Assembly (NCBI RefSeq): GCF_001667185.1
Contig: NZ_LZIC01000002.1
Span: forward strand, 1 to 64,000
Direction: 5' to 3'
Length of the DNA stretch: 64,000 nt
DNA from: Mycobacterium sp. 852002-50816_SCH5313054-b
GTDB lineage: Bacteria; Actinomycetota; Actinomycetes; Mycobacteriales; Mycobacteriaceae
Part shown: positions 8,241 through 17,272 of the stretch, piece after piece
Layout: each line of letters begins with the position of its first letter
Numbering within the stretch: position 1 is the stretch's first letter
Translations under genes and position numbers: made by a program
Notes under the pieces: generated by a model
What the model was told of the DNA's origin: nothing
What the model saw: only the letters and a program-made list of their open reading frames with translations
The model's database searches: none

Positions 8241-8656
8241 CACGCGTCCGGCCCGGCCACGTAGCAGCGGCCGCTGCTCGTGGTGAGCAAAACTTCTTGA
8301 ACGGCGGACTTGTCGACGGCCGGAAATCCGAAGCGGTGCACCTGTTGACCCGCATCGATGTTGGCGTCCTGGGAGGCGTTGCTGCCGTCCTTCTTGCGCA
8401 CCAGGGCCGTGGCCTTGTCGGCCTTCGAAATGTTCTGCGGCTCATGGAAGTACCACACCTCGATCCCGCCGCCTTGGGCATCGCGCCAGCCGTCGGCGTA
8501 GTAGCAGCCCGGGTTGCCCTCGGCGTCCGGCGGAGGCGGTGGGCAGATCGATAGCCCGACGCATGCCGGCGCGCCGGTGGCCGTGGCCGGCGCAACGATC
8601 GCAAGGCCCGCAGAACCCAACAGGAGGATGGCCAACACTCGGATCGCCTTCGGCAT
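8240..8656 (-). CDS. Secreted Cys-containing protein
   Basis: A 138-residue protein with a Sec signal peptide (IRVLAILLLGSAGLAIVAPA, cleavage after TATGA). The mature part has four cysteines (ACVGLSICPPPPPD, PGCYYADGW, GRCYVAG), probably two disulfides, and a proline run. No recognised family. It lies 15 bp downstream of the LLM oxidoreductase and overlaps the next gene, so it may be the fourth gene of the hydrolase-SDR-LLM operon. Confidence 0.65.
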   Translation of the reverse strand: MPKAIRVLAILLLGSAGLAIVAPATATGAPACVGLSICPPPPPDAEGNPGCYYADGWRDAQGGGIEVWYFHEPQNISKADKATALVRKKDGSNASQDANIDAGQQVHRFGFPAVDKSAVQEVLLTTSSGRCYVAGPDA

Positions 8657-8671
8657 GGGTGCCCTCTCTGA

Positions 8672-9529
8672 TTAAGACGGTTGTAGTTCCGCGAGTGCAG
8701 CCAGATTCTCCAGGTAATGCTGCAGCGAGGTATGGGTGAAAATCGCACTGACGACGGTGGCGCCGTGCGCGGCGATCTCGGCCAGCGTGTCGCGGGCTTG
8801 GTCCGGTTCGTTGATCGGGTCCAGGGGCGCCGGCGGTGGCAGGACGACCTCGAATCCGGGCTCAAGGTCGAAGCGGCCCAACCACTCTCGGACCTGCCGC
8901 AGGCTGACGTTGAAGGGGGCCCAGCCGTCGGCCAGGGTCACGGCCCGGCGCAGCGACCGCAGCGTGCGTCCGCCGATCCAGAGCGGGACGCGCTGCTGGA
9001 CGGCGCACGGATCGACGACCATGCCGCGGAACGAATAGAACTCGCCGTGGTAAGACGGCTCGGGAACCGACAGCGAGGCGCGCAGCGCGCGCAGGGCGTC
9101 GTCGCCACGCGCCCCGCGGTCATCGAAGGGCACACCGAGGAGGTCGAATTCCTCCTTGAGGCTGCCGACGCCGACCCCGAGAATGAGCCTGCCGTTGCTG
9201 ACCTTGTCGAGGGTGCCGTAGCGCTTGGCGATCTCGAGCGGGTGGTGATACCCGAGCACCAGCACGTTGGTGGCCAGCCGGATCCGTCGGGTGCGCGCCG
9301 CGAGATAACCGAAGGTGGCCAGCGGATCCCAGTAGCGGGCGCCGCGGCGGTGCTGTTCGGCGGCGGGCAGCGCGATGTGTTCGCTGCACGTCAGGTGGTA
9401 GTAGCCGAGTCGGTCTGCGGCTTCGGCGATCTGGGCCAGATCCTCGATGGAGGCCTGTTTCTCCCATTCGGCGCTGGTCTGCGGGAACATCGTCACCACC
9501 GGCGTGGATATCGACAGACGAATGCTCAT
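8672..9529 (-). CDS. LLM-class F420-dependent oxidoreductase
   Basis: A 285-residue (beta/alpha)8 luciferase-like monooxygenase family protein. Visible are LAQIAEAADRLGYYHLTCSEH (beta2-alpha2), DPLATFGYLAARTRRIRLAT, the GRLILGVGVGSLKEEFDLLG cofactor loop and VPLWIGG. It resembles the TIGR03619 group of F420-dependent enzymes. The ATG at 9529 overlaps the SDR stop (ATGA). The operon order suggests stepwise oxidation and hydrolysis of one compound. Confidence 0.85.
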   Translation of the reverse strand: MSIRLSISTPVVTMFPQTSAEWEKQASIEDLAQIAEAADRLGYYHLTCSEHIALPAAEQHRRGARYWDPLATFGYLAARTRRIRLATNVLVLGYHHPLEIAKRYGTLDKVSNGRLILGVGVGSLKEEFDLLGVPFDDRGARGDDALRALRASLSVPEPSYHGEFYSFRGMVVDPCAVQQRVPLWIGGRTLRSLRRAVTLADGWAPFNVSLRQVREWLGRFDLEPGFEVVLPPPAPLDPINEPDQARDTLAEIAAHGATVVSAIFTHTSLQHYLENLAALAELQPS

Positions 9530-10308
9530 CCCTGCATGTACCCGCCGGCGTCCACGGGAATCGATTGGCCCGTGATGGTTCGGCTCTCGTCGCCGGCCAG
9601 GAACAGCGCCAGGTTGGCGACGTCCTCGGGTGAGGAGATGTCCTGCAATGCGACGCCTTTGAGAGATCTGGCGCGCTGGGTCGCGAAGTCGACGCCCTGC
9701 TCGTCGGCGGTGCGTTCCACCCAGTTGCGAAACAGCTCGGTGTCGATGGCGCCGGGCACAATGCAGTTGCATCGAATGCCGTACGGGCCGACCTCGAGCG
9801 CGACGGCCTTGGTGAAAGCGCGCAGCGACGCCTTGGCGGCGACGTAGTGGGTCTTGCGGACCATGCCGGAGTAGCTCGCCGTGGAGGAGAAGTTGAGGAT
9901 GACCCCGCGGCGGCGTTGCAGCATCGATTGATTGAGCACCTCGCGCGTGCACAGCATGGCCGCGGTGACGTCGATGGCGAAGGTGGCGTTCCAGTTGTCC
10001 AGCGTCTGCTCCCAGATCCAGCGGTCCTGCCCGGGCGCGGCGGCGTTGTTGCACAGGATGTCGACGTGTCCGAACTCGTCGACCGCCCTGGCCACCATGG
10101 CCGCGACGTCGTCCTCGTTGGTCACGTCGGCGCGCATCGCGACGGCTCCCGGGCCGGCCGCGTGGGCGGCGTCGCGGACCAACTCTTCGCGCCGCGCGGC
10201 GAGCAACACGCGGGCACCTTCCGCGACGAACAGCGAGCCCATCACCGGCCCCAGCCCGCTGCTGGCGCCGGTGATGATCGCGGCCTTGCCGTCGAGGCGG
10301 CCGGTCAT
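9526..10308 (-). CDS. Short-chain dehydrogenase/reductase
   Basis: A 260-residue classical SDR: TGASSGLG cofactor motif near residue 13, ADVTNEDDV, CNNAAAPGQ (NNAG equivalent), catalytic Ser in FSSTASYSG, and the YVAAK catalytic tetrad segment. The C-terminus ITGQSIPVDAGGYMQG is standard. It overlaps both neighbours by 4 bp (ATGA), so it sits in the middle of a tightly coupled operon with the hydrolase upstream and LLM enzyme downstream. Substrate unknown. Confidence 0.88.
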   Translation of the reverse strand: MTGRLDGKAAIITGASSGLGPVMGSLFVAEGARVLLAARREELVRDAAHAAGPGAVAMRADVTNEDDVAAMVARAVDEFGHVDILCNNAAAPGQDRWIWEQTLDNWNATFAIDVTAAMLCTREVLNQSMLQRRRGVILNFSSTASYSGMVRKTHYVAAKASLRAFTKAVALEVGPYGIRCNCIVPGAIDTELFRNWVERTADEQGVDFATQRARSLKGVALQDISSPEDVANLALFLAGDESRTITGQSIPVDAGGYMQG

Positions 10309-11111
10309 TTCGGCAACGTGGTCGGGCAGCGGGTTTCGAGCCAGGCGTGAATTCGCTCGGCAACGTCGGCCCATCCGGGTTCGAGCATCATGTCGTGTGC
10401 CATCCCGGGAATGAACTCCGCCTGGGTGCGGTAAGCGGCCGCGGTCGCACGCACTTCGCGCGGTGAGAAAAGAATGTCCTGTTCGGCGCCCAGGACCAAG
10501 ACCGGCGTCGTGATGCGGGTCGGTTTGGGCAGATCGAGCAACAACATGTCGAGCACATGCTTGCCCACATACTCTTCGTCAAGCCCGGCCGCGTAGCGCG
10601 CCGCGTCGGCGTAAGGAGTCACGTCGGAAAAGAAGCTCTCGCGGGCCATTTCGGGTGTGCCGCCCATGCTCCCCACCGATTTGGTTATGGCCAAGTGTCG
10701 TGCGGTCAGCCACGGGTGCAGCCTGAACCTGCGCAACAAGAATCTGGCGATGCCGCTCGGCGGTACCGAGGCGAGCAGGATGGCGGCCGGCGCGTCGTGC
10801 GACTCCAGGTACTTCTGCACCACGAAGCCGCCCATGGAATGCCCGATCACCACGGGCCGCCGGGGCAGGCCGTCGGCGACCGACGCGACGTCGTCGACCA
10901 TGTCGGCCATCGAACAGAACTGCATGGGTCTCGGTGCGGGGCTCTTCCCGTGGCCGCGCAGGCTCACCGCCACCGACCGATAGCCCTTGGCCGCGAAGAA
11001 GTCCAGGAAATGCTCGTCCCAACACCAGGCGCCGTGCCAGGCGCCGTGGACGAAGAGCAGCGGCGTTTTCCGGGAATCGCCGCCCGGCCCCTTATCGATC
11101 ACTTCCAGCAC
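10305..11111 (-). CDS. Alpha/beta hydrolase
   Basis: A 268-residue serine hydrolase: LLFVHGAWHGAWCWDEHF oxyanion region, nucleophile elbow VIGHSMGGFVVQKYL, the acid in VLGAEQDILFSP and the catalytic His in GMAHDMMLEPGW. Likely a carboxylesterase or C-C bond hydrolase. First gene of the minus-strand operon running to about 7497; its TGA overlaps the SDR start. Its promoter should lie in 11112-11208, where no operator is obvious. Confidence 0.85.
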   Translation of the reverse strand: MLEVIDKGPGGDSRKTPLLFVHGAWHGAWCWDEHFLDFFAAKGYRSVAVSLRGHGKSPAPRPMQFCSMADMVDDVASVADGLPRRPVVIGHSMGGFVVQKYLESHDAPAAILLASVPPSGIARFLLRRFRLHPWLTARHLAITKSVGSMGGTPEMARESFFSDVTPYADAARYAAGLDEEYVGKHVLDMLLLDLPKPTRITTPVLVLGAEQDILFSPREVRATAAAYRTQAEFIPGMAHDMMLEPGWADVAERIHAWLETRCPTTLPK

Positions 11112-11208
11112 GCCGCTGAGACTAGCGCGAATAATGACGCGAAACGGCTAAACAAAAAGAACGGTAATCGCTATTCGGCCGCGTCCGATACGCCAAAATC
11201 AAGCATTT

Positions 11209-12111
11209 ATGACCGACAGAGAACCCGCAAAACAGCGCACGCTGGTGTTGTCCGCCTTCCCGGCCGAGGCCGATGCGGTTCTCTCGCATACCGCGCTGGA
11301 CCGCCACCCGGTGGTGCGCGCCGACCGTCGGCGCTTTTACCTCGGCTCGATCGGCGCCAAGAAGGTGATCGTGGCGATGACCGGCATCGGCTTGGTGAAC
11401 GCGACCGAAACCGCCCGGACCGCCTTCGCGCACTTCACGGGCGAGTCATCGATCGCCATTGACGCGGTGCTGTTCTCGGGCGTCGCCGGCGGCGGGGCGT
11501 GCGTCAGCATCGGGGACGTGACCGTACCGGCGCGCTGGACCCTGGACGGCGGCGCGACGTTTCGCCCGGTCGACGTTGGCCTGCTGGCCGCGGCGCAAGC
11601 GCTGATCGTCGAATTGGAAAGCGTTAATTACCTGCGCCACAACGCCCCCCGCGTGAAGCTGGTCGATCTCAAGCGCCGGCCACGGCTGCTGGTCGGTGGT
11701 GACGGGTCCAGCTTCGACAACAACAATGGCCAGGCGTTCCCGTGCATCCCGAACGGCGGCGATGTGTTCGGATGCCAGCCGCGCGGCGCGCCGGATCGCT
11801 CACTTCTGTACACCGGCAACTTCTTTCGGGCGGCCGGACCCTGGCTGCGAAAAGCTCTCGTGACCAACCTGAACATCGCGTGGGTTGCGGATCCGGCCTT
11901 CGACGCGACGGACAACGAGACTGCGGCGGCGCAGGCGGTCGCCGACGCGCACGGGGTCCCATTCCTCGGAATCCGTGGGATTTCGGACGGGGCCGGCGAC
12001 CCGCTGCACCTGCCAGGGTTCCCGTTCCAGTTCTTCTTCTACAAGCAGATCGCGGCGCAGAATGCCGCCCGGGTGGCCGCGGCCTTCCTGCAGAGCTGGG
12101 CCGGCGCCTGA
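11209..12111 (+). CDS. MTA/SAH nucleosidase-like (nucleoside phosphorylase superfamily) protein
   Basis: A 300-residue protein with the PNP/MTAN fold signatures: [14 protein letters not shown] at the N-terminus, a [22 protein letters not shown] strand-turn, [20 protein letters not shown], and a C-terminal [20 protein letters not shown] in which the Glu after Asn is the ribose-binding Glu of nucleosidases, followed by GIRGISDG. A long central insertion holds Cys-containing loops ([17 protein letters not shown]). The exact substrate is uncertain. Stands alone, convergent with the rhodanese gene. Confidence 0.7.
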   Translation: MTDREPAKQRTLVLSAFPAEADAVLSHTALDRHPVVRADRRRFYLGSIGAKKVIVAMTGIGLVNATETARTAFAHFTGESSIAIDAVLFSGVAGGGACVSIGDVTVPARWTLDGGATFRPVDVGLLAAAQALIVELESVNYLRHNAPRVKLVDLKRRPRLLVGGDGSSFDNNNGQAFPCIPNGGDVFGCQPRGAPDRSLLYTGNFFRAAGPWLRKALVTNLNIAWVADPAFDATDNETAAAQAVADAHGVPFLGIRGISDGAGDPLHLPGFPFQFFFYKQIAAQNAARVAAAFLQSWAGA

Positions 12112-12129
12112 ATCGACGGCGCCCGCAGG

Positions 12130-12972
12130 CTATTCGGGCCCGCGACTCACCGGTCGGGCCGGATCCGAACACCACTCCGACCACGACCCGGGATACAGCG
12201 CCGCTTGTCGGCCCGTCGCGGCGAGCGCGGCGACGGTGATGGCCGCGGTGACACCCGACCCGCAGTACACGCCGACGCTGCCATCGATGCCGCTGTCGGA
12301 CAACAACTGACTGAGCGCGCCTTCGCCGACGAACGTTCCGTCGTCCATAAGGACCGCGCCGCTGGGCAGGTTGCTGGCGCCGGGGATGTGACCGGCGACG
12401 GGGTCCAGGGGTTCGACGTCGCCACGGAACCGTTCGGCCGCGCGGGCATCGAGCAGCGTCACAGTGCCGGTCTGCTCAGCCGTCAACGTGGGCCGACCGC
12501 CGGCGTAGAGATCATCCTGCGGCACAGTCACATTCCCGGGCGCCGGGTTGACCGGGCCGGCCTCGAGGCCTTGTCCGGACGAGCGCCACGCGGACAGGCC
12601 GCCGTCGAGAATGCGCACGTTCTGCAGGCCGGCCGCGGTCAGCACCCACCACGCTCGCGCGGAACCGGCGCGATTCCAGTCGTCGTACACCACGACCGCA
12701 TCGTCTTGCCGGATTCCCCATCGGCGTGCGGCCGCCTCCAGGCTGCGCCCGGACGGCAGCGGGTGCCGGCCTCGACCGGCGACGCTGTGATCGCTGAGTT
12801 CGTCTTCCAGCGACACGTACACCGCGCCCGGGAGGTGACCGTCCAGGTAGGCGGGCCGGCCGTCGGGATCGTCGAGGCGCCAACGCACGTCGAGGATTGC
12901 CGGCGGGTCACCGGCCTCGATGAGGCGGACCAGCTCCGCGGCCGTGATCAGCACTTCGTCCCGCGCCTGCAC
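12130..12972 (-). CDS. Thiosulfate/3-mercaptopyruvate sulfurtransferase
   Basis: A 280-residue tandem rhodanese. The N-terminal domain (about 10-125, AILDVRWRLDDPDGRPAYLD, GHLPGAVYVSLEDEL) is inactive in this family; the C-terminal domain has the active-site loop YCGSGVTA with the persulfide Cys237 and the upstream LLDARAAERF. The CGSGVT type loop points to mercaptopyruvate sulfurtransferase-like enzymes (SseA/SseB). It is far from the dnd genes and is ordinary core metabolism. Confidence 0.88.
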   Translation of the reverse strand: MQARDEVLITAAELVRLIEAGDPPAILDVRWRLDDPDGRPAYLDGHLPGAVYVSLEDELSDHSVAGRGRHPLPSGRSLEAAARRWGIRQDDAVVVYDDWNRAGSARAWWVLTAAGLQNVRILDGGLSAWRSSGQGLEAGPVNPAPGNVTVPQDDLYAGGRPTLTAEQTGTVTLLDARAAERFRGDVEPLDPVAGHIPGASNLPSGAVLMDDGTFVGEGALSQLLSDSGIDGSVGVYCGSGVTAAITVAALAATGRQAALYPGSWSEWCSDPARPVSRGPE

Positions 12973-13229
12973 GGGCGCACCTCCTTGCCGTTACGGCGAG
13001 CCTAGCCGCGGCCCGCAAGGTGAACGCTACCGGAACTCAAGGTGAACTCTTGTTTCGGAAACGGGGCCGGTCGCGCGCCCGGAATTAAACTCATTCAGAA
13101 CTAAAACTGAACGGCGGATTGAACTTTGGCTTGCGAGTGGCGGTAGCGCCGGCGGGCTATTGACCAGGGGCCGGCTCGCGCGCGACGATTCGCTACATTG
13201 GGCGTCGAAGCTTTGAAAGTGATGGGGAA

Positions 13230-13559
13230 ATGAAAAAGAAAATCTCCGCGTGCGCGTTTGGCGCTCTGCTGGCCGTCGCGTGGCTGCCGGTGGCCGTCGC
13301 GCACGCCGACCAGAACGACCAGGAGTTCGCCGATTATCTGTCGTCGCACGGCATCAACCTCGGTTCGCCGGCCCAGGCCGTGAACATGGCGCGCGTGATG
13401 TGCCAGGACCTCGAGGCGGGCTACACGCAGAAGGACGAGATCGACCAGCTGACGGGATCCCACAAGCTGAGCCAGGCGCAGGCCGAGACGTTCATCGGCG
13501 CGGCCACCGCGGACTACTGCCCGGGCAAGCACAGCCCGAACAAGCCCAGCGGCAGCTAA
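13230..13559 (+). CDS. DUF732 secreted protein
   Basis: A 109-residue mycobacterial secreted protein: signal peptide MKKKISACAFGALLAVAWLP ending in AHA, then DQNDQEFADYLSSHGI, a conserved MCQDLEAGYT and ATADYCPG, the two cysteines forming the conserved DUF732 disulfide. A GGGGAA SD stretch precedes the ATG. The 257 bp upstream hold no other gene. Function of the family is unknown. Confidence 0.85.
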   Translation: MKKKISACAFGALLAVAWLPVAVAHADQNDQEFADYLSSHGINLGSPAQAVNMARVMCQDLEAGYTQKDEIDQLTGSHKLSQAQAETFIGAATADYCPGKHSPNKPSGS

Positions 13560-13583
13560 GGGTACGGACCGGCCTGGTTGGGG

Positions 13584-14708
13584 CTAGGCGCTGCGCTGGG
13601 AATCGCCGGTACGTAGCGACGCCAGCATGCCGGCGGCGGCCCGTTCCCAGGTGAAGTTCTCCGCGCGGCGCCGGGCGGAGCTGCGGCGGTGGTGTTCGGG
13701 CCGGCCGACGACCGCGCCGACCGCCCAGGCGATGGCGAAGGGGTCGTTGTCGGCCAGGGCTCCGCTGTCCGGCGTGACGATCTCGGTGAGCGCCGACGTG
13801 CGCGACACCACCGCGGGCGTCCCGCAGGCCAGCGATTCGAGGGCGGCCAGCCCGAACGTCTCGTGCGGACCCGGCGCCAGCGTCACGTCGGCGGTGGCCA
13901 GCAGCCCCGCGACGGTGTGCCGGTCGTTGATGAAGCCGGTGAAGTCGATCGGCAGCCGGGCGGCCTGCCGTTCCAGCCGGGCCCGCAGCGGACCCTCGCC
14001 CACGACGACCAGCCGGGCGTCGACGCCGGCATGGCACAGCGCGCCGAGCGCGTCGATGCTGCGATCGACGCGCTTTTCCACCGAGAGCCGCCCGCAGTGG
14101 ACCAGCAGGATCTGCTGCGGTGCGGCCCAGCGCCGCCGCACCAAATGCGAGTGCCGCCGCGGGTGAAACGTCTGGAGATCCACGCCCAACGGGACGGTGA
14201 CGGTGTTCGTCGCGCCGATCCGGTCGAACTCCTCGCGGGCGAACGCCGTGGTGCACACCACGGTGTCGTAGTTGGCGGCGGTGCGCCGATTGGCGAAGTC
14301 CGCGAACCGCTCGGCGCTACGGCGCGGAAGTATCTGCCCCACAAGGCGATCCAGCCGCTCGTGGGAGATCATCACCGTCCTGGCGCCGTAGTCGCGACCC
14401 CACGGCCCCAGCGACCGCAGCGTCAACCGGTCGGAGACCTCCAGCGCGTCGGGCCGCAGCGTTTTCAACAGCGCCTTGACGGGTCCCGGCAGCACCGCGC
14501 GGTAGCCGCCGGTGCAGGGAATCAACCGGGCGGGCAGCGTGATTCGCACGACACCGGTGGGCAGCTGCGTGCGTTCGGGGCTGCGCCCGGGGACGACCAG
14601 GAACACCTCGTGTCCGGTGGCGCAGTATTCGGCACCGAGCCGGTCCACCGCGGTGCGCAGGCCGCCGGAGCGGGGGCCGTAGAAATTGGCGACCTGGACA
14701 ACGCGCAT
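13584..14708 (-). CDS. GT4-family glycosyltransferase
   Basis: A 374-residue GT-B retaining glycosyltransferase. N-terminal domain begins VQVANFYGPRSGGLRTAVDR (GG loop near residue 15); the C-terminal domain has VHCGRLSVEKRVDRSIDAL, the GPHETFGLAALESLACGTPA nucleotide-sugar motif with the paired Glu (EX7E), and GALADNDPFAIA. It is likely a mannosyl- or glucosyltransferase of lipoglycan or glycolipid synthesis acting at the inner membrane face; the acceptor cannot be deduced. Monocistronic. Confidence 0.85.
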   Translation of the reverse strand: MRVVQVANFYGPRSGGLRTAVDRLGAEYCATGHEVFLVVPGRSPERTQLPTGVVRITLPARLIPCTGGYRAVLPGPVKALLKTLRPDALEVSDRLTLRSLGPWGRDYGARTVMISHERLDRLVGQILPRRSAERFADFANRRTAANYDTVVCTTAFAREEFDRIGATNTVTVPLGVDLQTFHPRRHSHLVRRRWAAPQQILLVHCGRLSVEKRVDRSIDALGALCHAGVDARLVVVGEGPLRARLERQAARLPIDFTGFINDRHTVAGLLATADVTLAPGPHETFGLAALESLACGTPAVVSRTSALTEIVTPDSGALADNDPFAIAWAVGAVVGRPEHHRRSSARRRAENFTWERAAAGMLASLRTGDSQRSA

Positions 14709-14792
14709 AACGTGAGGACACGCGGCGCGCGTGTGCAGTCATCGATGGGGAACCGACGTGTGCCTGAACAGTCCGTGAATTCGCTCATCGCC

Positions 14793-15575
14793 TCACTCTG
14801 GGCAACGGCGGGCGAGGATCGCGGCGGTCTCCCGGTCGGCGGGCAGGAACGCCTCCAGTCGCAGCTCAGAGACCGTGACATCCAGCGCGGTGACGAACGT
14901 GGATATCGTCGCCACCAGCCGCACGTCACCGTCGGGGGAGCGCAGGTGCAGCGGCACCGCGAAGCCCAGCGATTCGATCGGTCGGCCGCCCGGCGCCGGC
15001 ACGCCGTAGCTCTCGAGTTCCTCGATCAGCGCATCGATTCGCGGGTGCGGTCCGCGCTCGCGCAAGCCATGCAGAATGTGGCGCCGCCAGTCGTCAAGGT
15101 TCACGATGCGCGCCGCCATGCCCTCCGGGTGCAGCGCGACGCGGAGCACGTTGACGGGCGCCTCGAGCAGCCACCCCGCCACCCCGTCGGTCAGCAGCCC
15201 GAAGGCGCCGTTGGCGGCGACCAGCCCCCCGAAGCCGTCCATGACCATCGCCGGATAGGGCAGGTGCCCGTCGAGGACGTGCTGCAGCGCCTCCCGCACG
15301 GGTTGCAGCAGCGGGGCGTCCGGCGCTGACTCCGGATGAGCGGGCGCAAAACCCGCCGTCGACAGCAGCGAGTTGCGTTGCCGCAACGTCAGCTGCAGCG
15401 AGTCGGCCAGCCGGCTGACGATGTCGCGCCCCGGCACCGATCGGCCCTGCTCGAGGAAGCTCAGGTGCCGCTGGGTGGTGCCCGCGTCGTTGGCCAGGTC
15501 GATCTGGCTGAGCCGGCGCCGATTCCGCCAGTCGCGTAACGCCGCGCCGAAGTCGCCCTGCACCGAAACCGACAT
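14793..15575 (-). CDS. XRE regulator with MmyB-like ligand domain
   Basis: A 260-residue protein: helix-turn-helix at about 7-65 (GAALRDWRNRRRLSQIDLAN, TTQRHLSFLEQGRSVPGRDI), then an MmyB-like PAS-type domain (PYPAMVMDGFGGLVAANGAF, VNVLRVALHPEGMAARIVNL, and SPDGDVRLVATISTF at the C-terminus) known to bind fatty-acid-like ligands in relatives. The ATG at 15575 is used because the longer open frame upstream runs antisense into the LLM gene. Probably regulates the divergent LLM/DinB operon 84 bp away. Confidence 0.85.
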   Translation of the reverse strand: MSVSVQGDFGAALRDWRNRRRLSQIDLANDAGTTQRHLSFLEQGRSVPGRDIVSRLADSLQLTLRQRNSLLSTAGFAPAHPESAPDAPLLQPVREALQHVLDGHLPYPAMVMDGFGGLVAANGAFGLLTDGVAGWLLEAPVNVLRVALHPEGMAARIVNLDDWRRHILHGLRERGPHPRIDALIEELESYGVPAPGGRPIESLGFAVPLHLRSPDGDVRLVATISTFVTALDVTVSELRLEAFLPADRETAAILARRCPE

Positions 15576-15659
15576 GCGAACAGTCAACCCGTTCGCCGCG
15601 CTGGGCGCTATTCCCGGCCGGGAATTGCCGCGCATCAGCGTCGGCGACACGATTGACCT

Positions 15660-16610
15660 ATGGAAAAGCCAATCTGCCTCGGTGTCATGCCGCCCCTGGC
15701 CGCGCAGCCCTGGGCAGGTGCCGATCTGCGCGGGCTCCTCGACTTCGCCCGCGCCGTCGAGGATCTGGGGTTCGACTCGCTGTGGGCAAACGACTCGCTG
15801 GTGCGGCCCCGCATCGAGGCGCTGACGTTTTTGTCGGCAGCGGCCGCCGTCACCGATCGAATAACCCTGGGTACCGCTGCTTTGCAGCCGGTGCTGCGCC
15901 GGCCGGTGCAGACCGCGCAGGTCCTCGCCTCCATCGACCGGCTCTCGGGCGGGCGGTTGGCGGTGGCGGTCGGTGCCGGCTTCCCGGGCCTGTCCGAGGT
16001 GGAGTACGCCGCCTCGGAGGTGCCGTGGTCCCGACGTTTCGCACGCCTCGACGACACCGTGACACTGTGGCGCCAGCTCTGGAATGCCAAGGAGCCCAGC
16101 TCGTTTCACGGAGCTGTGTTACATCTCGACGATATCCCGGCGGGTATCACGCCGTTCGGTGAATCCGGCCCGCCGGTGTGGCTGGCCGCCGACACTCCCG
16201 GCTCCCGCGCCCGTGCCGGCCGGATCTACGACGGGTGGCTGCCGTATCCTCCGACGCCGCAAGGCTATCGGTCGGGCCTGGCCGAGGTGCGTGCCGCGGC
16301 CCACGGCGCCGGCCGCCCCGCCGAAGCCGTTACGCCGGCGCTGTTCGTCACCGTGCTGCTCACCGACGATGCCGACGGGGGCCGGAAGGCGCTGGATCAT
16401 TTCGCCACCCAGACATACGGTTTCGGCATCGACGCCGTTGAGCAGATCCAGACGTTCGCATCGGGGACGACAGACGCCGTCACCGCCCGGCTGGCCGGCT
16501 ATATCGACGCCGGCGCGCGGCATTTGGTCTGCCGGATAGCCGTGCTGGGCCCCGGCGGATTCGTCGAGCAGCTGCGCCGGCTGCGGACCGTGCAGGAGTC
16601 GTTGCGATGA
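15660..16610 (+). CDS. LLM-class flavin-dependent oxidoreductase
   Basis: A 316-residue luciferase-like protein: FARAVEDLGFDSLWANDSLV, ALTFLSAAAAVTDRITLGTA, SIDRLSGGRLAVAVGAGFPG and PPVWLAADTPGSRARAGRIY. Cofactor could be FMN or F420. The next gene starts inside its stop (ATGA at 16607-16610). Divergent from an MmyB-like regulator, its probable controller. Confidence 0.85.
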   Translation: MEKPICLGVMPPLAAQPWAGADLRGLLDFARAVEDLGFDSLWANDSLVRPRIEALTFLSAAAAVTDRITLGTAALQPVLRRPVQTAQVLASIDRLSGGRLAVAVGAGFPGLSEVEYAASEVPWSRRFARLDDTVTLWRQLWNAKEPSSFHGAVLHLDDIPAGITPFGESGPPVWLAADTPGSRARAGRIYDGWLPYPPTPQGYRSGLAEVRAAAHGAGRPAEAVTPALFVTVLLTDDADGGRKALDHFATQTYGFGIDAVEQIQTFASGTTDAVTARLAGYIDAGARHLVCRIAVLGPGGFVEQLRRLRTVQESLR

Positions 16611-17272
16611 CCGCGATCGTGCGGCCGGGACCCGATGGAGCCGGGACGCTCACGGGCCTCATCGACGAATACCGTTCCTTCGCCGAACTCATTGGCGCAC
16701 TGGATGCCTCGGGCTGGTCGCGTGAAACCCGCTGCACCGGCTGGCAGGTGCGCGACGTCGCCGGCCACCTGGTTGGCCAGGCCGTCGACACGGTCGGCGG
16801 CGCGATCGGCACCCGCAGCCCCGACGACCAGGCGGCGGCACTGCGCGGCGAATCGCCGGCCGCGCTCGCGGGGCGGCTGCGGGCCGCGATGGATTCGGTT
16901 GCGCAGCTTGCCGCGGCGTTCGACGACGCGGCCTGGTCGGGACCCAGCCCGGTGCCCGGGCTCACCCTCGGCCGGGGTGTGCACGCGCTGCTGAACGACG
17001 CCTACGTGCACGGAGACGACATCCGCGCGGCGCTGGGCCTGCCGTTCGATGGAGGGGCGGGGCTGCGGGCCAGCCTCGACTTCGTGCTGGGCGCTGTGCT
17101 GCGCGATGACACCGCCGTCGCGGACCCAACCGTTTCGCGTCTCGTGGAGGTGTCGATCGAGGACTTCACTCGTCGAACCGGCATGGCGGAACACGATTTT
17201 CTGCTCGCCGCCACCGGCCGGTCCGATCCAGCGCGCCTGGGGTTACCCAGCTGCATCAACATCTTTCGCTGA
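16607..17272 (+). CDS. Mycothiol-dependent maleylpyruvate isomerase / DinB-fold protein
   Basis: A 221-residue protein with the four-helix DinB-like N-terminus: GWSRETRCTGWQVRDVAGHL with the metal-binding His in the W-x-V-x-D-V-x-x-H pattern, and a second cluster HALLNDAYVHGDDIRAALG carrying the HxxD ligands. The C-terminal alpha/beta part is SCP2-like. Relatives use mycothiol or are of unknown activity. Translationally coupled to the LLM oxidoreductase; its 3' end overlaps the convergent monooxygenase gene by 30 bp. Confidence 0.75.
   Translation: MTAIVRPGPDGAGTLTGLIDEYRSFAELIGALDASGWSRETRCTGWQVRDVAGHLVGQAVDTVGGAIGTRSPDDQAAALRGESPAALAGRLRAAMDSVAQLAAAFDDAAWSGPSPVPGLTLGRGVHALLNDAYVHGDDIRAALGLPFDGGAGLRASLDFVLGAVLRDDTAVADPTVSRLVEVSIEDFTRRTGMAEHDFLLAATGRSDPARLGLPSCINIFR

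Noticed and set aside
8672..10363. A 563-codon open frame spanning the LLM oxidoreductase and the SDR region.
   Set aside because: Only the last 285 codons look like protein (LLM family). The first half is the out-of-frame shadow of the SDR gene at 9526-10308.
12973..13229. Possible small RNA or riboswitch before the DUF732 gene.
   Set aside because: No stable paired element or conserved riboswitch core could be recognised by eye.
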